Shown: positions 1 through 11,457 of the stretch, in pieces
Layout: every line of letters starts with the position of its first letter
Position numbering within the stretch: position 1 is the first letter of the stretch
Origin: Mycobacterium sp. 1554424.7
GTDB taxonomy: Bacteria; Actinomycetota; Actinomycetes; Mycobacteriales; Mycobacteriaceae
Assembly: GCF_001665295.1 (NCBI RefSeq)
Contig: NZ_LZSE01000017.1
Coordinates: 1-49,814, forward strand
Reading direction: 5' to 3'
DNA: 49,814 bases
Program-made: the position numbers and the translations under genes
Notes under the pieces: generated by a model
What the model was told of the DNA's origin: nothing
Databases searched by the model: none
Seen by the model: the letters and a program-made list of their open reading frames with translations, nothing else

Positions 1-513
1 GACGGGCTCGGTCCCCGGCGCGGCGGGGGGCGGGGCGGGCGCCGAGGGGGCGGCAGGCGGTGCCGCGACGGGCCCGGGGCCCGCGGCGCGAGCCGGATCG
101 ATCCCCGGCGGCAGGTGCGACTGCAGCCCGGGCTCGATGCCCAGCGGCGGCACGTGCTGCGCCGGCGCGGTCTCGGCTGGGGCGGCGCCCGGCGACCCGG
201 GCTCGGCCACGAACTTATTCACAGACGCCGCAACGTTTTTGGATTCGGTGGGCGCGGTCGGATTGTGGGTGAACGCCTGAGCGGCGGCCATCAGCAGCTG
301 CGTCGCCTGCCCGGGATTGCTGGCCGCCTGCTGGATTATCGGGCTCAGCTCCGAGAGGGCTGGCAGGCCCGGCAGCTGTTGTGTCGAGCTCGCTTGCGGG
401 GTCGGCTGCGGCGCCGCCGGGTCGGCCGCCGCGCTCGGGCAGACCCCGAACGCGGCAGCCGACGCCGTGACGACAGCGGCCAAACCTTTGGACAGATTCC
501 GAGTGCTTACCAC
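1..513 (-). CDS. Secreted Ala/Pro-rich protein, Rv1157c-like (3' end outside window)
   Basis: The reading frame stays open from a GTG at 513 to the window edge, so about 171 codons of the N-terminal part are visible. A GGAGGG sequence lies about 4 bases before the GTG. The product starts with a short basic stretch and an Ala-rich hydrophobic segment ending near AAADP, which looks like a Sec signal peptide. A helical-looking region with PGLPALSELSPIIQQAASN follows, then a long Pro/Ala-rich tail. Composition, orientation and the Rv1158c-like gene beside it match the tandem Rv1157c/Rv1158c pair of M. tuberculosis. The function of this pair is unknown. The call rests on synteny and composition. 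Confidence 0.75.
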   Translation of the reverse strand, partial: MVSTRNLSKGLAAVVTASAAAFGVCPSAAADPAAPQPTPQASSTQQLPGLPALSELSPIIQQAASNPGQATQLLMAAAQAFTHNPTAPTESKNVAASVNKFVAEPGSPGAAPAETAPAQHVPPLGIEPGLQSHLPPGIDPARAAGPGPVAAPPAAPSAPAPPPAAPGTEPV

Positions 514-558
514 GATGCCCTCCGGTCTAGGTTGTGGATTTGCTGTCTAGCGAGCTGC

Positions 559-1245
559 TCAGGGAATGGCGGCGAGCAGCGGCGCCATCGGGTTGGTCAG
601 CGACGGCAGCGCCGGCGCAGCCGGTGCGGCCGGCGCGGCGGGAGCCGCCGGAGCCTGCCCCCCGGCCAGCGCCTGCAGATCCTGCGGAATCGTCAGCTGC
701 GCGGGCACATTGACCGGCAGGCCGGACGGCAGCGCCGGCATGTCCACCTTCGCCTGCGGGATCTGCGGAGTGGCCGGCGCGGCGGGGGCCGCCGGCGCCG
801 AGAGCCCCGGGATGGCGGGCAGACCCGGAATCGACGGGGCGGCGGGAGCGGCGGGTGCCGCCGGCGCCTGCTGAGCCAGGCCCGGGATCTGGCCAAGGCC
901 CGGGATCGTCGGCGTCGCTGCCGGCGAGGTGGCCGTGGCCGGCGGGGTGAGCCCCGGAATGGACGGGACCGACGCCTGAGGCGACACGGGCGAGGCCGCC
1001 GAGGGCATTCCCGGGAAGGTGATGCCCGGAGACGCGGGCGCCGCGGGCGGGGTGGCGCCGAGGGCGGTCGCGAGGTTTTGCAGGATCTGCGGAGCGTTCG
1101 CCGCGGAGCTGATCAGCTGCTGCGGAATGTTCGGCACCGGCGGGGCGGGCACCGGGTCAGCGTGGGCGATACCGCCCGTCAGTAGCGCTGCGGACGAACC
1201 GACCACGACGGCGGCCGCACGCACATAGGTCCAGATGCTTGGCAT
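559..1245 (-). CDS. Secreted Ala/Pro-rich protein, Rv1158c-like
   Basis: This 228-residue protein has an N-terminal signal peptide (hydrophobic [16 protein letters not shown], cleavage probably after AHA). A conserved-looking segment around [20 protein letters not shown] follows. The rest is low-complexity Pro/Ala/Gly sequence with repeated PGL and PAAPAAPA runs. The N-terminal segment resembles the equivalent part of the neighbouring gene (SELSPIIQQAASNPGQATQLL), so the two look like tandem paralogs. The product is probably exported or wall-associated, with no known activity. It lies divergently from pimE, with about 100 bases between the start codons. Confidence 0.8.
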   Translation of the reverse strand: MPSIWTYVRAAAVVVGSSAALLTGGIAHADPVPAPPVPNIPQQLISSAANAPQILQNLATALGATPPAAPASPGITFPGMPSAASPVSPQASVPSIPGLTPPATATSPAATPTIPGLGQIPGLAQQAPAAPAAPAAPSIPGLPAIPGLSAPAAPAAPATPQIPQAKVDMPALPSGLPVNVPAQLTIPQDLQALAGGQAPAAPAAPAAPAAPALPSLTNPMAPLLAAIP

Positions 1246-1348
1246 GACTCTCCCTGATATCGACGACAGGTTCCGGGGCCGAAGTTACTTTGATGCTGGT
1301 GTGACTCAAGTGACACGTGTGGCATTTATTCGATCGTTACCGAGACGA

Positions 1349-2626
1349 GTGACGGCGGTGACCGGGCGGCCCACAGAACCCCGGGCGGTGGCTAAAGTCG
1401 GGCGAATAGACACCATCCCGGCCGCCCCGGCGGCACCGCGCACCCGGCGGCTGGCGGGCGCACTTCAGGCGGCGGCCCCTGCGCTGCTGATCGCGAGCGT
1501 CGCCGCGCGATTCGCCTGGACCTACCTGGCGCCCAACGGCGCGAACTTCGTCGACCTGCACGTGTACCTCGGCGGCGCCGCCGCCATCGACCATCCCGGC
1601 ACCCTGTACAGCTACGTCTACGGCGACCAGACGCCCGACTTCCCGCTGCCGTTCACCTATCCGCCCTTCGCGGCGGTCGTGTTCTACCCGCTGCACCTGC
1701 TGCCGTTTCCCCTGGTGGCTTTCCTGTGGCAGGTCGCGACGATCGCCGCGCTGTACGGCGCGATCCGGATCAGCCAGCGCCTGATGGGCGTGCCGGCCGG
1801 CGCGGGCCACCGCGTCGCGATGCTGTGGGCGGCGGTCACGATCTGGATCGAGCCGCTGCGCAGCACGTTCGACTACGGCCAGGTCAACGTGTTGCTCATG
1901 CTGGCGATCCTGTGGGCGGCCTACACCACCCGATGGTGGCTATCGGGCCTGCTGGTAGGTGTGGCCGCCGGGATCAAGTTGACGCCGGCGATCGCCGGCG
2001 TGTACCTGCTGGGCGTTCGGCGCTGGGGCGCGGCGGTGTTTTCGGCGGTCGTCTTTCTGGCCACCGTCGGCGTGTCGGTCCTGGTCGTGGGCGATCAGGC
2101 CCGCTACTACTTCACCGATCTGCTGGGCGACGCGCACCGGGTCGGGCCGATCGCCACGTCGTTCAATCAATCCTGGCGCGGCGGCATTTCGCGGATTCTC
2201 GGCCACGACGCCGGCTTCGGCCCCTTGGTGTTGGTCGCCATCGCCGTCACGGCGGCGTTGGCCATCCTGGCTTGGCGGGCGCTGGACCCGTCCGATCGGC
2301 TGGGCAAGCTGTTGGTGGTCGAGGTGTTCGGGTTGCTGCTCTCGCCGATTTCCTGGACGCACCACTGGGTGTGGCTGGTTCCGCTGATGATCTGGGCGAT
2401 TCACGGGCCCGTGCGCGAGCGGCCCGGCGCGGGCGCGATCGGCTGGGGCTGGTTGGCGCTCACCATCGTCGGCGTGCCGTGGTTGCTGAGCTTCGCGCAA
2501 CCGACCATCTGGCAGATCGGCCGGCCGTGGTACCTCGCCTGGGCCGGGCTGATCTACATCGTGGCGGCGATGGCGACGCTGGCCTGGATCGCGGCCACCG
2601 GCCGGCGCGAGGCCCGGCCCGCCTAG
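1349..2626 (+). CDS. pimE: Polyprenol-phosphomannose-dependent alpha-1,2-mannosyltransferase PimE
   Basis: The product is a polytopic membrane protein of about 425 residues with many hydrophobic helices, of the GT87/DUF2029 type. M. tuberculosis PimE (Rv1159) adds the alpha-1,2-linked mannose that commits PIM4 to higher PIMs, using polyprenyl-phosphomannose on the periplasmic face. An early acidic motif ([15 protein letters not shown]) carries the Asp typical of the first extracellular loop of GT-C enzymes. The frame opens upstream at 1235, but that start would overlap the divergent gene. GTG 1349 gives a length close to the family; GTG 1358 and GTG 1388 are alternatives. The stop overlaps the convergent pterin dehydratase gene by four bases. 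lpqW, which acts on the same pathway, lies nearby. Confidence 0.88.
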   Translation: MTAVTGRPTEPRAVAKVGRIDTIPAAPAAPRTRRLAGALQAAAPALLIASVAARFAWTYLAPNGANFVDLHVYLGGAAAIDHPGTLYSYVYGDQTPDFPLPFTYPPFAAVVFYPLHLLPFPLVAFLWQVATIAALYGAIRISQRLMGVPAGAGHRVAMLWAAVTIWIEPLRSTFDYGQVNVLLMLAILWAAYTTRWWLSGLLVGVAAGIKLTPAIAGVYLLGVRRWGAAVFSAVVFLATVGVSVLVVGDQARYYFTDLLGDAHRVGPIATSFNQSWRGGISRILGHDAGFGPLVLVAIAVTAALAILAWRALDPSDRLGKLLVVEVFGLLLSPISWTHHWVWLVPLMIWAIHGPVRERPGAGAIGWGWLALTIVGVPWLLSFAQPTIWQIGRPWYLAWAGLIYIVAAMATLAWIAATGRREARPA

Positions 2627-2907
2627 CCCCCGACGATCCCGTCGATGTCGCGCGCCATGTCGACGTCGTTCTGCGTGATGCCGCCCTCGGAATGCGTCAC
2701 CAACGCGAAAGTCACTGTCCGCCAACGGATATCGATGTCGGGGTGATGATCCTTGCTCTCGGCGTGCTCGGCCACCCGGCGCACGGCGTCGATGCCGTCG
2801 AGAAATGCCGGGAACTTGATCGACCGGCGCAGGGCGCCGTCGGCACGCTCCCATCCGTTGAGTTCGGGCAGTGCGGCGTCCACTTGCTCATCCGTTAACA
2901 CAGCCAT
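2623..2907 (-). CDS. Pterin-4-alpha-carbinolamine dehydratase (Rv1159A-like)
   Basis: This 94-residue protein covers a complete PCD/DCoH domain. The motif [16 protein letters not shown] contains the paired histidines and Pro-Asp of the active site, and the C-terminal [11 protein letters not shown] segment is also typical. The family dehydrates 4a-hydroxytetrahydropterin, although many bacterial members have no defined substrate. MAVLTDEQ at 2907 is the likely start because family members begin shortly before this motif; the frame extends seven codons further upstream. It converges on pimE with a four-base overlap and diverges from mutT2 across only 26 bases. Confidence 0.88.
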   Translation of the reverse strand: MAVLTDEQVDAALPELNGWERADGALRRSIKFPAFLDGIDAVRRVAEHAESKDHHPDIDIRWRTVTFALVTHSEGGITQNDVDMARDIDGIVGG

Positions 2908-2915
2908 ATCCCGAC

Positions 2916-2923
2916 CGTATACC
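2916..2923. promoter_or_regulatory. Overlapping divergent -10 elements between pterin dehydratase and mutT2
   Basis: The 26-bp gap between the two divergent genes centres on GTATAC. On the minus strand TATACG ends 8 bases before the ATG at 2907, a spacing compatible with a leaderless transcript. On the plus strand TATACC ends 10 bases before the mutT2 ATG. No clear Shine-Dalgarno sequence precedes either gene. Promoter activity is inferred from the TANNNT-like pattern and spacing. Confidence 0.35.
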
Positions 2924-2933
2924 GTCACTGGCC

Positions 2934-3326
2934 ATGCCGACCCAGATCGTCGTCGCCGCAGCGGTCATCTGCGGCGCCAGGGTCTTGGTCGCGCAGCGGG
3001 TCCGGCCGCCGGAACTGGCCGGCCGCTGGGAGCTGCCCGGCGGCAAGGTCGCGCCCGGCGAAACCGAGCAAGACGCGCTGGCTCGCGAGTTGGCCGAGGA
3101 GCTGGGCCTGGGGATCGGCGACGTCGCGGTGGGGGACCGTCTCGGCCACGACATCGCGCTCAACGAAACGATGACGCTGCGGGCGTATCGCGTGCGGCTG
3201 CTCGCCGGCCAGCCGCACCCGCGGGACCACCGGGCGCTGCGGTGGGTGACCGCCGCCGAGCTGCACGACGTCGACTGGGTGCCGGCCGATCGGGGCTGGC
3301 TACCGGACCTGGCTCGAGCGTTGTGA
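2934..3326 (+). CDS. mutT2: Nudix hydrolase MutT2 (dCTP/8-oxo-dGTP pyrophosphohydrolase type)
   Basis: This 130-residue protein has a complete Nudix box: [20 protein letters not shown] followed by ELGL matches the Gx5Ex7REUxEExGU pattern, with the metal-binding glutamates present. The [18 protein letters not shown] segment before the box is typical of MutT enzymes that sanitise oxidised or non-canonical dNTPs in the cytosol. It is the positional counterpart of Rv1160. ATG 2934 is chosen because the upstream codons overlap the divergent gene and do not resemble the family. In M. tuberculosis the nitrate reductase genes follow; here typA follows directly. Confidence 0.9.
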   Translation: MPTQIVVAAAVICGARVLVAQRVRPPELAGRWELPGGKVAPGETEQDALARELAEELGLGIGDVAVGDRLGHDIALNETMTLRAYRVRLLAGQPHPRDHRALRWVTAAELHDVDWVPADRGWLPDLARAL

Positions 3327-3333
3327 GCGAACG

Positions 3334-3355
3334 TGCGCTCAGGGCGTTGTGTGTG
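3334..3355. repeat. Dispersed REP-like element, copy 1
   Basis: TGCGCTCAGGGCGTTGTGTG begins a 22-base stretch that differs at only three positions from the stretch at 49013-49034, which follows the proline dehydrogenase stop codon. It lies just after the mutT2 stop. Intergenic position and recurrence suggest a short dispersed repeat of this genome. Confidence 0.5.
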
Positions 3356-3390
3356 CGCCGGCGGTGACGACACGCCGAGCCGACGCGCCG

Positions 3391-3430
3391 CCACTGCACA
3401 CTCAACGCCGCCACCGCACACTCAACGCCG
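3391..3430. repeat. Two tandem 20-bp repeats before typA
   Basis: Two adjacent 20-base units, CCACTGCACACTCAACGCCG and the same with one C for T, form a perfect-period tandem. Their core CGCACACTCAA is the reverse complement of TTGAGTGTGCG next to the other dispersed element near 49010, so the sites are related. They lie in the 164-bp non-coding gap between mutT2 and typA, where M. tuberculosis has narGHJI. Confidence 0.6.
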
Positions 3431-3490
3431 TCAAGCAGTCCAGCATCGGCCGGTTCGCTATCTGAGGCGCCCGCTGCCAGAATCACCGAC

Positions 3491-5380
<1,890 letters not shown>

Positions 5381-5447
5381 CGGCTTGGCGCCGGGCCCCG
5401 TCACGGGCGTGGTTGGCCGGGCTGCTGAGCGGCTGCTCGATACCCTG

Positions 5448-7334
5448 ATGGGCGTGCCGAGACGAGCCAGCCGCCTGCTCCTGACGGTCGGCGTGCCGGT
5501 TTCGGTGGTCGGGTTGGTGCTGGCGGCGTGCACGGTCAACCCGCCGCCGGCGCCGCAGAGCACCGACACGCCACACAACTCGGCGCCGCCGCCGCAGCGG
5601 CCCACCCAGATCATCATGGGCATCGACTCGATCGGCGCCGGGTTCAACCCGCACCTGCTGTCGGACCTGTCGCCGGTGAACGCGGCGATCAGCGCGCTGG
5701 TGTTGCCCAGCGCGTTCCGGCCGGTGCCCGACCCCACCACGCCAACGGGCTCGCGCTGGGAGATGGACCCGACCCTGTTGGTGTCCGCCGACGTGACCAA
5801 CCAGAACCCGTTCACCGTGACCTACAAGATCCGGCCCGAGGCGCAGTGGACCGACAACGCGCCGATCGCGGCCGATGACTTCTGGTACCTGTGGCGGCAG
5901 ATGGTCAGCCAGCCCGGGGTGGTCGATCCGGCCGGCTACGACCTCATCACCGGGGTGCAATCGCTCGAGGGCGGCAAGCAGGCCGTCGTCACCTTCGCGC
6001 AACCGTATCCGGCCTGGAAAGAGCTGTTCAGCAACATCTTGCCGGCCCACATCGTCAAGGATGTGCCGGGCGGGTTCGCCGCCGGGCTGGCGCGGGCCCT
6101 GCCGGTCACCGGCGGCCAGTTCCGGGTGGAGAGCATCGACCCGCAGCGCGACGAGATCCTGATCGCCCGCAACGACCGCTACTGGGGTGCGCCGGCCAAA
6201 CCCGCCCTGATCCTGTTCCGCCGGGCCGGCGCGCCGGCCGCGCTGGCCGATTCCGTGCGCAACGGCGACACCCAGGTGGCCCAGGTGCACGGCGGCTCGG
6301 CGGCCTTCGCGCAGCTGTCGGCGATCCCCGATGTGCGCACCGCGCGGATCGTGACGCCGCGGGTCATGCAGCTCACGCTGCGCGCCAACGAGTCCAAGCT
6401 GTCCGACTCGCAGGTCCGCAAGGCGATCCTGGGCCTGCTCGACGTCGACCTGCTGGCGGCGGTGGGCGCGGGCAGCGACAACACGGTCACGCTGGACCAG
6501 GCCCAGATCCGCTCGCCCAGCGACCCCGGCTACGAGCCGACGGCGCCGCCCGCGATGACCACCCCGTCCGCGCTGGCGTTGCTGGAGGGCGCCGGGTACA
6601 AGGTCGAACCCAGCACGTCGCCGGCGCCGACCCCGGCCAGCCCCGGGCCGCCGGAAGTCACCCGCGGCCGCGTCAGCAAGGACGGCCAACAGCTGTCGCT
6701 GGTGATCGGGGTGGCGGCCAACGATCCGACCTCGGTCGCGGTGGCCAACACGGCGGCCGACCAGTTGCGCAACGTCGGCATCGCGGCGACGGTGCTGGCG
6801 CTGGACCCGGTGACGCTGTACCGCGAGGCGCTGAACAACAACTCTGTCGACGCGATCGTCGGCTGGCATCGGGCGGGGGGAAACCTGGCGACGCTGCTGG
6901 CCTCGCGCTACGGCTGCCCCGCGCTGCAGACGACCACGATCCCGACCCCGAGCGCGCCGACCCCCGTCGCGTCCGGCTCGCCCTCGCCCGCGCCGTCGAC
7001 CGGCCCGGGGACCACCTCCACGACGCCGACCCCGGCGCCGCCCAGCCGCCCGCCCGAGCCCGGCGCCCTGGTGCAGGCACCGTCGAACCTGACCGGGATC
7101 TGTGACCGCAGCATCCAGTCGAACATCGACGCCGCGCTGAACGGCACCAAGAGCATCAACGACGTGATCACCGCGGTGGAACCGCGCCTGTGGAACATGT
7201 CCACGGTGCTGCCGATCCTGCAGGACACGACGATCGTCGCCGCCGGGCCCAGCGTGCAAAACGTCAGCCTGACGGGCGCGGTCCCCGTCGGCATCGTGGG
7301 AGACGCCGGCCAATGGATCAAGACCGGGCCGTAG
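5448..7334 (+). CDS. lpqW: Lipoprotein LpqW, PIM/LAM branch-point factor
   Basis: The product has a lipoprotein signal peptide whose lipobox LVLAAC gives the lipidated cysteine, then a Pro-rich linker and a long extracytoplasmic-solute-binding (SBP family 5, oligopeptide-binding) fold. LpqW (Rv1166) is known to control flux of PIM4 into lipomannan/LAM rather than polar PIMs, and its loss is suppressed by pimE mutation, so the nearby pimE is meaningful. ATG 5448 places the lipobox at the usual distance; the frame opens 21 codons further upstream. A Pro/Ser/Thr-rich insertion lies in the C-terminal third (around [20 protein letters not shown]), probably an exposed flexible loop. Confidence 0.93.
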   Translation: MGVPRRASRLLLTVGVPVSVVGLVLAACTVNPPPAPQSTDTPHNSAPPPQRPTQIIMGIDSIGAGFNPHLLSDLSPVNAAISALVLPSAFRPVPDPTTPTGSRWEMDPTLLVSADVTNQNPFTVTYKIRPEAQWTDNAPIAADDFWYLWRQMVSQPGVVDPAGYDLITGVQSLEGGKQAVVTFAQPYPAWKELFSNILPAHIVKDVPGGFAAGLARALPVTGGQFRVESIDPQRDEILIARNDRYWGAPAKPALILFRRAGAPAALADSVRNGDTQVAQVHGGSAAFAQLSAIPDVRTARIVTPRVMQLTLRANESKLSDSQVRKAILGLLDVDLLAAVGAGSDNTVTLDQAQIRSPSDPGYEPTAPPAMTTPSALALLEGAGYKVEPSTSPAPTPASPGPPEVTRGRVSKDGQQLSLVIGVAANDPTSVAVANTAADQLRNVGIAATVLALDPVTLYREALNNNSVDAIVGWHRAGGNLATLLASRYGCPALQTTTIPTPSAPTPVASGSPSPAPSTGPGTTSTTPTPAPPSRPPEPGALVQAPSNLTGICDRSIQSNIDAALNGTKSINDVITAVEPRLWNMSTVLPILQDTTIVAAGPSVQNVSLTGAVPVGIVGDAGQWIKTGP

Positions 7335-7342
7335 AGGTGCCT

Positions 7343-7359
7343 TTTTCCAATATTGAAAA
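7343..7359. repeat. AT-rich near-palindrome after lpqW
   Basis: TTTTCCAATATTGAAAA is almost fully self-complementary and extremely AT-rich for this genome. It lies just after lpqW in the 237-bp gap before the PE gene. It could be an intrinsic-terminator stem or an AT-rich site for nucleoid proteins such as Lsr2 or EspR. No function can be shown from sequence. The rest of the gap holds the PE gene promoter region, with no other gene. Confidence 0.4.
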
Positions 7360-7571
7360 CGAGCATTTTCCCAAGAATGGTCGGGCGTTAGGCCGGGCGA
7401 ACTAAAAGTAACGAATTCACAACGAATCAATCTGGGCGAATAGCCACAAACCTCGTTAGCGCAAACAGGCGTTTTCGCCGCGCCATTTCGATACGCTCCG
7501 GCCATCGCGATCTCGACCGCTCGGGAAACGGTCGGATAGCGGTCATGGTGGGGTGAACCGGGGAGGTCAGT

Positions 7572-9845
7572 GTGTCGTTTCTCATTGCTGCGCCAGAGCT
7601 AATCGCCGATGCCGCAACGGATTTGGCGAATCTTGCTGCCGCCATCGGTTCGGCCAACAGCGCGGCCGCCCTGGCGACCACGGGCCTGCTGCCCGCGGCC
7701 GCGGATGAGGTTTCGGCGGAAATTGCCGCATTGTTTTCCTCGCACGCCGCGGGCTACCAGCAACTCAGCGCGCAGGCCGCGGTATTTCACCAGCAGTTCG
7801 TACAAACTTTGACCACGGGCGCGGCCAGCTACGCGGCCGCCGAGGCAAACGTGGTGCAGACGCTGGCGAGCGCGGTGCCCGCGCTCAGCATCGACTTGAG
7901 CGGCGGGATCGCGGGGCTGGCGGCCAGCCTGAGCGCCGACCTCAACGCGATCGGGGTTTCGCTCAACGCCGCGGTGTCGGCGAGCCTTGGCGCCAACGTC
8001 CTCGGGCTGGCCCCGCTCGGCGCGGCGATCGCGACCGACGTGAACGGCGGGCTGTCCGCGCTGGCGCAGACCGGCGGGGCGATCGCGACGAACATCGGCA
8101 CCGGGCTTTCCGGGCTGGCGGGCGGCTTCAACGCCGCGCTGCCCGGCCTGCAGGCCAGCCTGAGCGGTGGGCTCTCCGGAGTGAACGCCTCGCTGAACGC
8201 CGCGTTGTCGGGCGGCCTCTCGGGCCTGGTGCCGCTCGGCGCGGCCTTGGCCGCCGACTTCAATAGCGGGCTCTCGGGGTTGGTCCAGACCGGCAACGCG
8301 CTCGCGGCGAACCTGGGCGCCAGTCTGTCCGGGCTGGCGGGCGGGCTGAGCCTGGCGTTCCCGGGGCTGGCGGCCAGCCTGAGCGGCGGGCTCTCGGGCC
8401 TGAGCGCCTCGCTGAACGCCGCATTGTCGGGCAGCCTCGGCGGCAGCCTGTCGGCGCTGGGGCCACTCGGCGCCACCTTGGCGGCCGACATCAGCAGCGG
8501 GCTGTCCGGATTGGCCCAGACCGGTGGCGCGTTAGCGACAAGCCTGACCGCCGGCTTCCCGGGGCTGCAGGCCAGCATCAACGGTGGGCTCGCGGGGCTG
8601 AACGGCGCCATCAATGCCGCGCTGTCGGGCGGCTTCGGTGGCAGCCTGTCGGGTCTGGGCACCGCCCTGTCCGGCGCGTTGCAAACCGGTGGGTCGCTGA
8701 TCGCCAACCTGACCGCCGGCCTGCCGGGCCTGAGTGGCGGCTTCACCCTGCCGGCCAACCTGACCGTCGCGCTCAACGCGCTCGGCGGCGCGCTCGGTCT
8801 GAGCCCCAGCCTGGGTGTGAACATCATGGCCGGGCTCAACGGGCTCAGCGCCCAGCTGAACGCCGCGTTGAACGGGGGCCTCAGCGTCGGGATTTCAGGG
8901 CTTCCAACGCTGTTCGCCAACCTGGTCGCGCCCTGGCAGACGCTGTTGACGGCACCCAACGTGCCCGCGTTCTTCACCCAGCTGCAGGCGATGGAGGTCG
9001 GCTTCAACACGGCGCTGATCACCAACGAGCTCGGCCTGAACACGGCCCTGGTCGCCCAGGAGACCGCGCTGGAGACCGCGCTCTTCGGCGGCACAGGCGC
9101 CCTGGGTGGCGCGCTCGACAGCGCCTTCAACTTCTGGAACCTGCTGCTGGGCACCGGTGAGGTGACCTTCGACAGCATCCTGGGCGCGCAGCTTCCCACC
9201 GGCGGCGCGATCCTTGCCAGCCTCTCGGTCGGCGCCCCGGCCAACATGATCGCCGGCGGCACGCTCGGTGGGGTGCTGGGCGCCGCGACGACCAAATTCT
9301 TGTGGGACCTCAACGTCGTCAGCGCGGTGGCCACGTCGCTGACCGGCAACGGTTCCCTCCAGGCCGCGTTGACGGCGGGGATCAACGCGGCGGGCTTGCA
9401 GGCGTCGGTGAACGCGATGTTGAACGGATCGCTGGTAACCGCGGTTCCCAACCTCGGGGTGGCGCTGGTGGCGGCGCCCACCGCGGGGTTGCAGGGCCTG
9501 GCTTCGGGTCAGGTGAACTTCCTCTCCAACCTGATTCCCGCGGAGGTCGGCTTCAACTCCAACCTGCTGAACAGCGAATTGGCTTGGGAGACAGGCACCT
9601 TCGGGAGCAACACCGCCCTGAACGGTGCGATCAACCGGCTCTTCAACATCCCCAACCTGTTCGTGCTCACCGGCGAGCAAACGGTCAACAGCTTCGTGGC
9701 CGGTGTGCAGTTCCCGGCGGCGAGCACGGTCCTGACCGGCACCGGGCAGCAGGTCTTCAACGGCGGCAACATCGGCGGCATCGAGGGCATCTTCGACCAG
9801 ACCCTGGCCGCGAGCGCCGACTTCGCCGGAATCTTCGTGGGCTAG
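7572..9845 (+). CDS. PE family protein with tandem Leu/Ser/Gly/Ala-rich repeats
   Basis: The 757-residue product starts with a classical PE domain (MSFLIAAPELIADAATDLAN to about residue 95, with YQQLSAQAAVFHQQFV), the signature for ESX-type secretion partners. A repeat region follows. Units starting PLGAAIA, PLGAALA and PLGATLA begin at 8013, 8232 and 8463, giving periods of 73 and 77 residues, and a diverged fourth unit follows. Each unit contains copies of GLSGLxASLNAALSG. The C-terminal part holds two related modules (EVGFNTALITNELGLNTAL and EVGFNSNLLNSELAWETGTF), each leading into a TGE motif. GGGGAGG precedes the GTG start well. It occupies the position of PPE17/PE11 in M. tuberculosis. 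Function is unknown; it is probably surface-exposed or secreted. Confidence 0.9.
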   Translation: MSFLIAAPELIADAATDLANLAAAIGSANSAAALATTGLLPAAADEVSAEIAALFSSHAAGYQQLSAQAAVFHQQFVQTLTTGAASYAAAEANVVQTLASAVPALSIDLSGGIAGLAASLSADLNAIGVSLNAAVSASLGANVLGLAPLGAAIATDVNGGLSALAQTGGAIATNIGTGLSGLAGGFNAALPGLQASLSGGLSGVNASLNAALSGGLSGLVPLGAALAADFNSGLSGLVQTGNALAANLGASLSGLAGGLSLAFPGLAASLSGGLSGLSASLNAALSGSLGGSLSALGPLGATLAADISSGLSGLAQTGGALATSLTAGFPGLQASINGGLAGLNGAINAALSGGFGGSLSGLGTALSGALQTGGSLIANLTAGLPGLSGGFTLPANLTVALNALGGALGLSPSLGVNIMAGLNGLSAQLNAALNGGLSVGISGLPTLFANLVAPWQTLLTAPNVPAFFTQLQAMEVGFNTALITNELGLNTALVAQETALETALFGGTGALGGALDSAFNFWNLLLGTGEVTFDSILGAQLPTGGAILASLSVGAPANMIAGGTLGGVLGAATTKFLWDLNVVSAVATSLTGNGSLQAALTAGINAAGLQASVNAMLNGSLVTAVPNLGVALVAAPTAGLQGLASGQVNFLSNLIPAEVGFNSNLLNSELAWETGTFGSNTALNGAINRLFNIPNLFVLTGEQTVNSFVAGVQFPAASTVLTGTGQQVFNGGNIGGIEGIFDQTLAASADFAGIFVG

Positions 9846-10453
9846 CTACCGGGTGCCGGGCGCGCCCTCGGCGGGATCACGGTGTCGACGATCAGCGCCA
9901 GTTCCCGCCGGTTCGGCGGTTCGCCGCTGAGCAGGAAGTGCTGGTTGATCAACGCCGCCCCGACCCGCGCGGTCAGCGGCGTGATCGTGGCCGGGTCGAG
10001 GTCGCCGTCGTCGACGGCGGCCTGCAGGATCGATTCGACAATCTTGACGCGCGGGGCGACCACGGCGTCGGCGAAGATGGCGCGCATCTCCGGTTCGTGC
10101 AGCAGCTGCTGAACGACGTACAGGCCGGGGAACGTCGTCTTTCCGGCCAGCATGTCGCGGTGCGAGGTGAACAGCGTCAGCAGCTTCTCCCGCGCCGACC
10201 GGCCGGAGCGCAGCTCGGGCACCGGAGGCAGCGCGTACACCAGGGCGGCGTGCACCAAGTCGTGCTTGCTGCACCAGCGCCGGTACAGCGCCGCCTTGCC
10301 GGTGTGCGCGCGCGCCGCGATGCCTTCCATCGTCAGCCCGCCGTAGCCGACTTCGGTCAACTCCGCCAACGTGGCCTCGTAGAGCGCACGCTCGAGCACT
10401 TCGCCTCGTCGGCGGCTCCGGGTGCTGCTCCGGCCCTGCGTTAGCTGCGGCAT
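9842..10453 (-). CDS. TetR family transcriptional regulator (Rv1167c-like)
   Basis: This 203-residue protein has an N-terminal TetR helix-turn-helix (EVGYGGLTMEGIAARAHTGK, then AALYRRW) and a ligand-binding C-terminal half ending in NQHFLLSGEPP, seen in a common mycobacterial TetR subgroup. The ATG at 10453 sits just before MPQLTQGRSSTRSRR, an Arg-rich lead-in typical of these regulators. The frame continues upstream to 11326 only as a shadow of mshB. The gene is convergent with the PE gene (stop codons overlap by four bases) and divergent from mshB across 66 bases. Its ligand and targets are unknown. Confidence 0.88.
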   Translation of the reverse strand: MPQLTQGRSSTRSRRRGEVLERALYEATLAELTEVGYGGLTMEGIAARAHTGKAALYRRWCSKHDLVHAALVYALPPVPELRSGRSAREKLLTLFTSHRDMLAGKTTFPGLYVVQQLLHEPEMRAIFADAVVAPRVKIVESILQAAVDDGDLDPATITPLTARVGAALINQHFLLSGEPPNRRELALIVDTVIPPRARPAPGS

Positions 10454-10507
10454 TTCACGATAGTAGCCGCCCGCGTTCCTATTCGCCGAGGCTCTGTGAC
10501 GCGCAGG

Positions 10508-10513
10508 TAGATT
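10508..10513 (+). promoter_or_regulatory. -10 element for a leaderless mshB transcript
   Basis: TAGATT matches TANNNT and ends six bases before the mshB ATG at 10520. Transcription would therefore start at or beside the A of the start codon. No Shine-Dalgarno sequence precedes the gene, which fits the leaderless mRNAs common in mycobacteria. No convincing -35 is visible. Confidence 0.45.
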
Positions 10514-10519
10514 GCGACC

Positions 10520-11425
10520 ATGCCCGAGACTCCACGGCTGCTGTTCGTCCACGCGCACCCCGACGACGAGAGCCTCGCCAACGGCGCCACCCTTGCCCAC
10601 TACACCGCCCGCGGCGCGGACGTGCGCGTCGTCACCTGCACGCTCGGCGAGGAGGGCGAGGTGATCGGCGACCGATGGGCCGGGCTCGCCGTCGACCGCG
10701 CGGACCAACTCGGCGGCTACCGGATCGGTGAGTTGACGGCCGCGTTGCGGGCGCTGGGCGTCGGCGCACCCGTCTACCTGGGTGGCGCGGGCCGGTGGCG
10801 CGACTCGGGCATGGAGGGCACCCCGAAACGGGGGCGCCAGAGGTTCATCGACGCCGACGAACGCGAGGCCGTCGGCGCGCTGGTGGCCATCATCCGCGAG
10901 CAGCGCCCCCACGTCGTCGTGACCTACGACCCCAACGGCGGCTACGGGCACCCCGACCACATCCACGCCCACACCGTCACGACGGCCGCGGTCGCGGCCG
11001 CCGGCTCGACCGACGAATACCCGGGCGAGCCCTGGGCGGTGCCGAAGTTTTACTGGACGGTCCTGGCCGCCAGCGCGTTCGAGGCGGGTTGGCGGGAGCT
11101 GGATCCCGAAGACCTGTTGCCCGGCTGGATGATCCCGCCGCAGGACGAGTTCGACTTCGGGTACGCCAATTCCGACATCGACGCCGTCGTGCAGGGCGAC
11201 CCGGACGCGCTTGCCGCGAAAAAGGCCGCCCTCGCCGCGCACGAAACCCAGCTCGTCGTCGGCCCGACGGGCCGGGCCCTCGCCCTGTCGAACAACTTTG
11301 CGCTGCCCATCCTCGCCGAGGAGCATTACATCCTGGTGGGCGGCTCCGCGGGGGAGCGCGACGGGCGCGGCTGGGAGACGGACCTGCTCGCGGGACTCGG
11401 TTTGACCGCCGCCGCAACGCGGTAG
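10520..11425 (+). CDS. mshB: GlcNAc-Ins deacetylase MshB (mycothiol biosynthesis)
   Basis: The 301-residue product has the LmbE/PIG-L deacetylase fold. The first zinc motif AHPDDES supplies His13 and Asp16, and GHPDHIHAH supplies His147, matching the zinc ligands of M. tuberculosis MshB. The enzyme removes acetate from GlcNAc-Ins in the cytosol, giving GlcN-Ins, to which cysteine is then ligated on the way to mycothiol. The length matches Rv1170. A mycothiol-dependent MDMPI-type protein is encoded about 4.5 kb downstream. The gene begins a co-directional group with the small ORF and the Rv1171-like gene. Confidence 0.95.
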   Translation: MPETPRLLFVHAHPDDESLANGATLAHYTARGADVRVVTCTLGEEGEVIGDRWAGLAVDRADQLGGYRIGELTAALRALGVGAPVYLGGAGRWRDSGMEGTPKRGRQRFIDADEREAVGALVAIIREQRPHVVVTYDPNGGYGHPDHIHAHTVTTAAVAAAGSTDEYPGEPWAVPKFYWTVLAASAFEAGWRELDPEDLLPGWMIPPQDEFDFGYANSDIDAVVQGDPDALAAKKAALAAHETQLVVGPTGRALALSNNFALPILAEEHYILVGGSAGERDGRGWETDLLAGLGLTAAATR

Positions 11426-11457
11426 GCTGCCAAGCAGGCAGCCACGGAAGGAATCGC

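Noticed and set aside
115-1185. 356-codon plus-strand frame over the two Ala/Pro-rich genes
   Set aside because: It is Arg/Gly-rich and antisense to two genes with signal peptides and ribosome sites.
7860-9000. CRISPR-like array from the regular repeats
   Set aside because: The repeats are coding, in frame, with periods of 219 and 231 bases and no unique spacers; they belong to the PE protein.
9842-11326. Long form of the TetR gene (494 codons)
   Set aside because: The extra N-terminal 290 codons are antisense to mshB. The real start is ATG 10453, before the helix-turn-helix domain.
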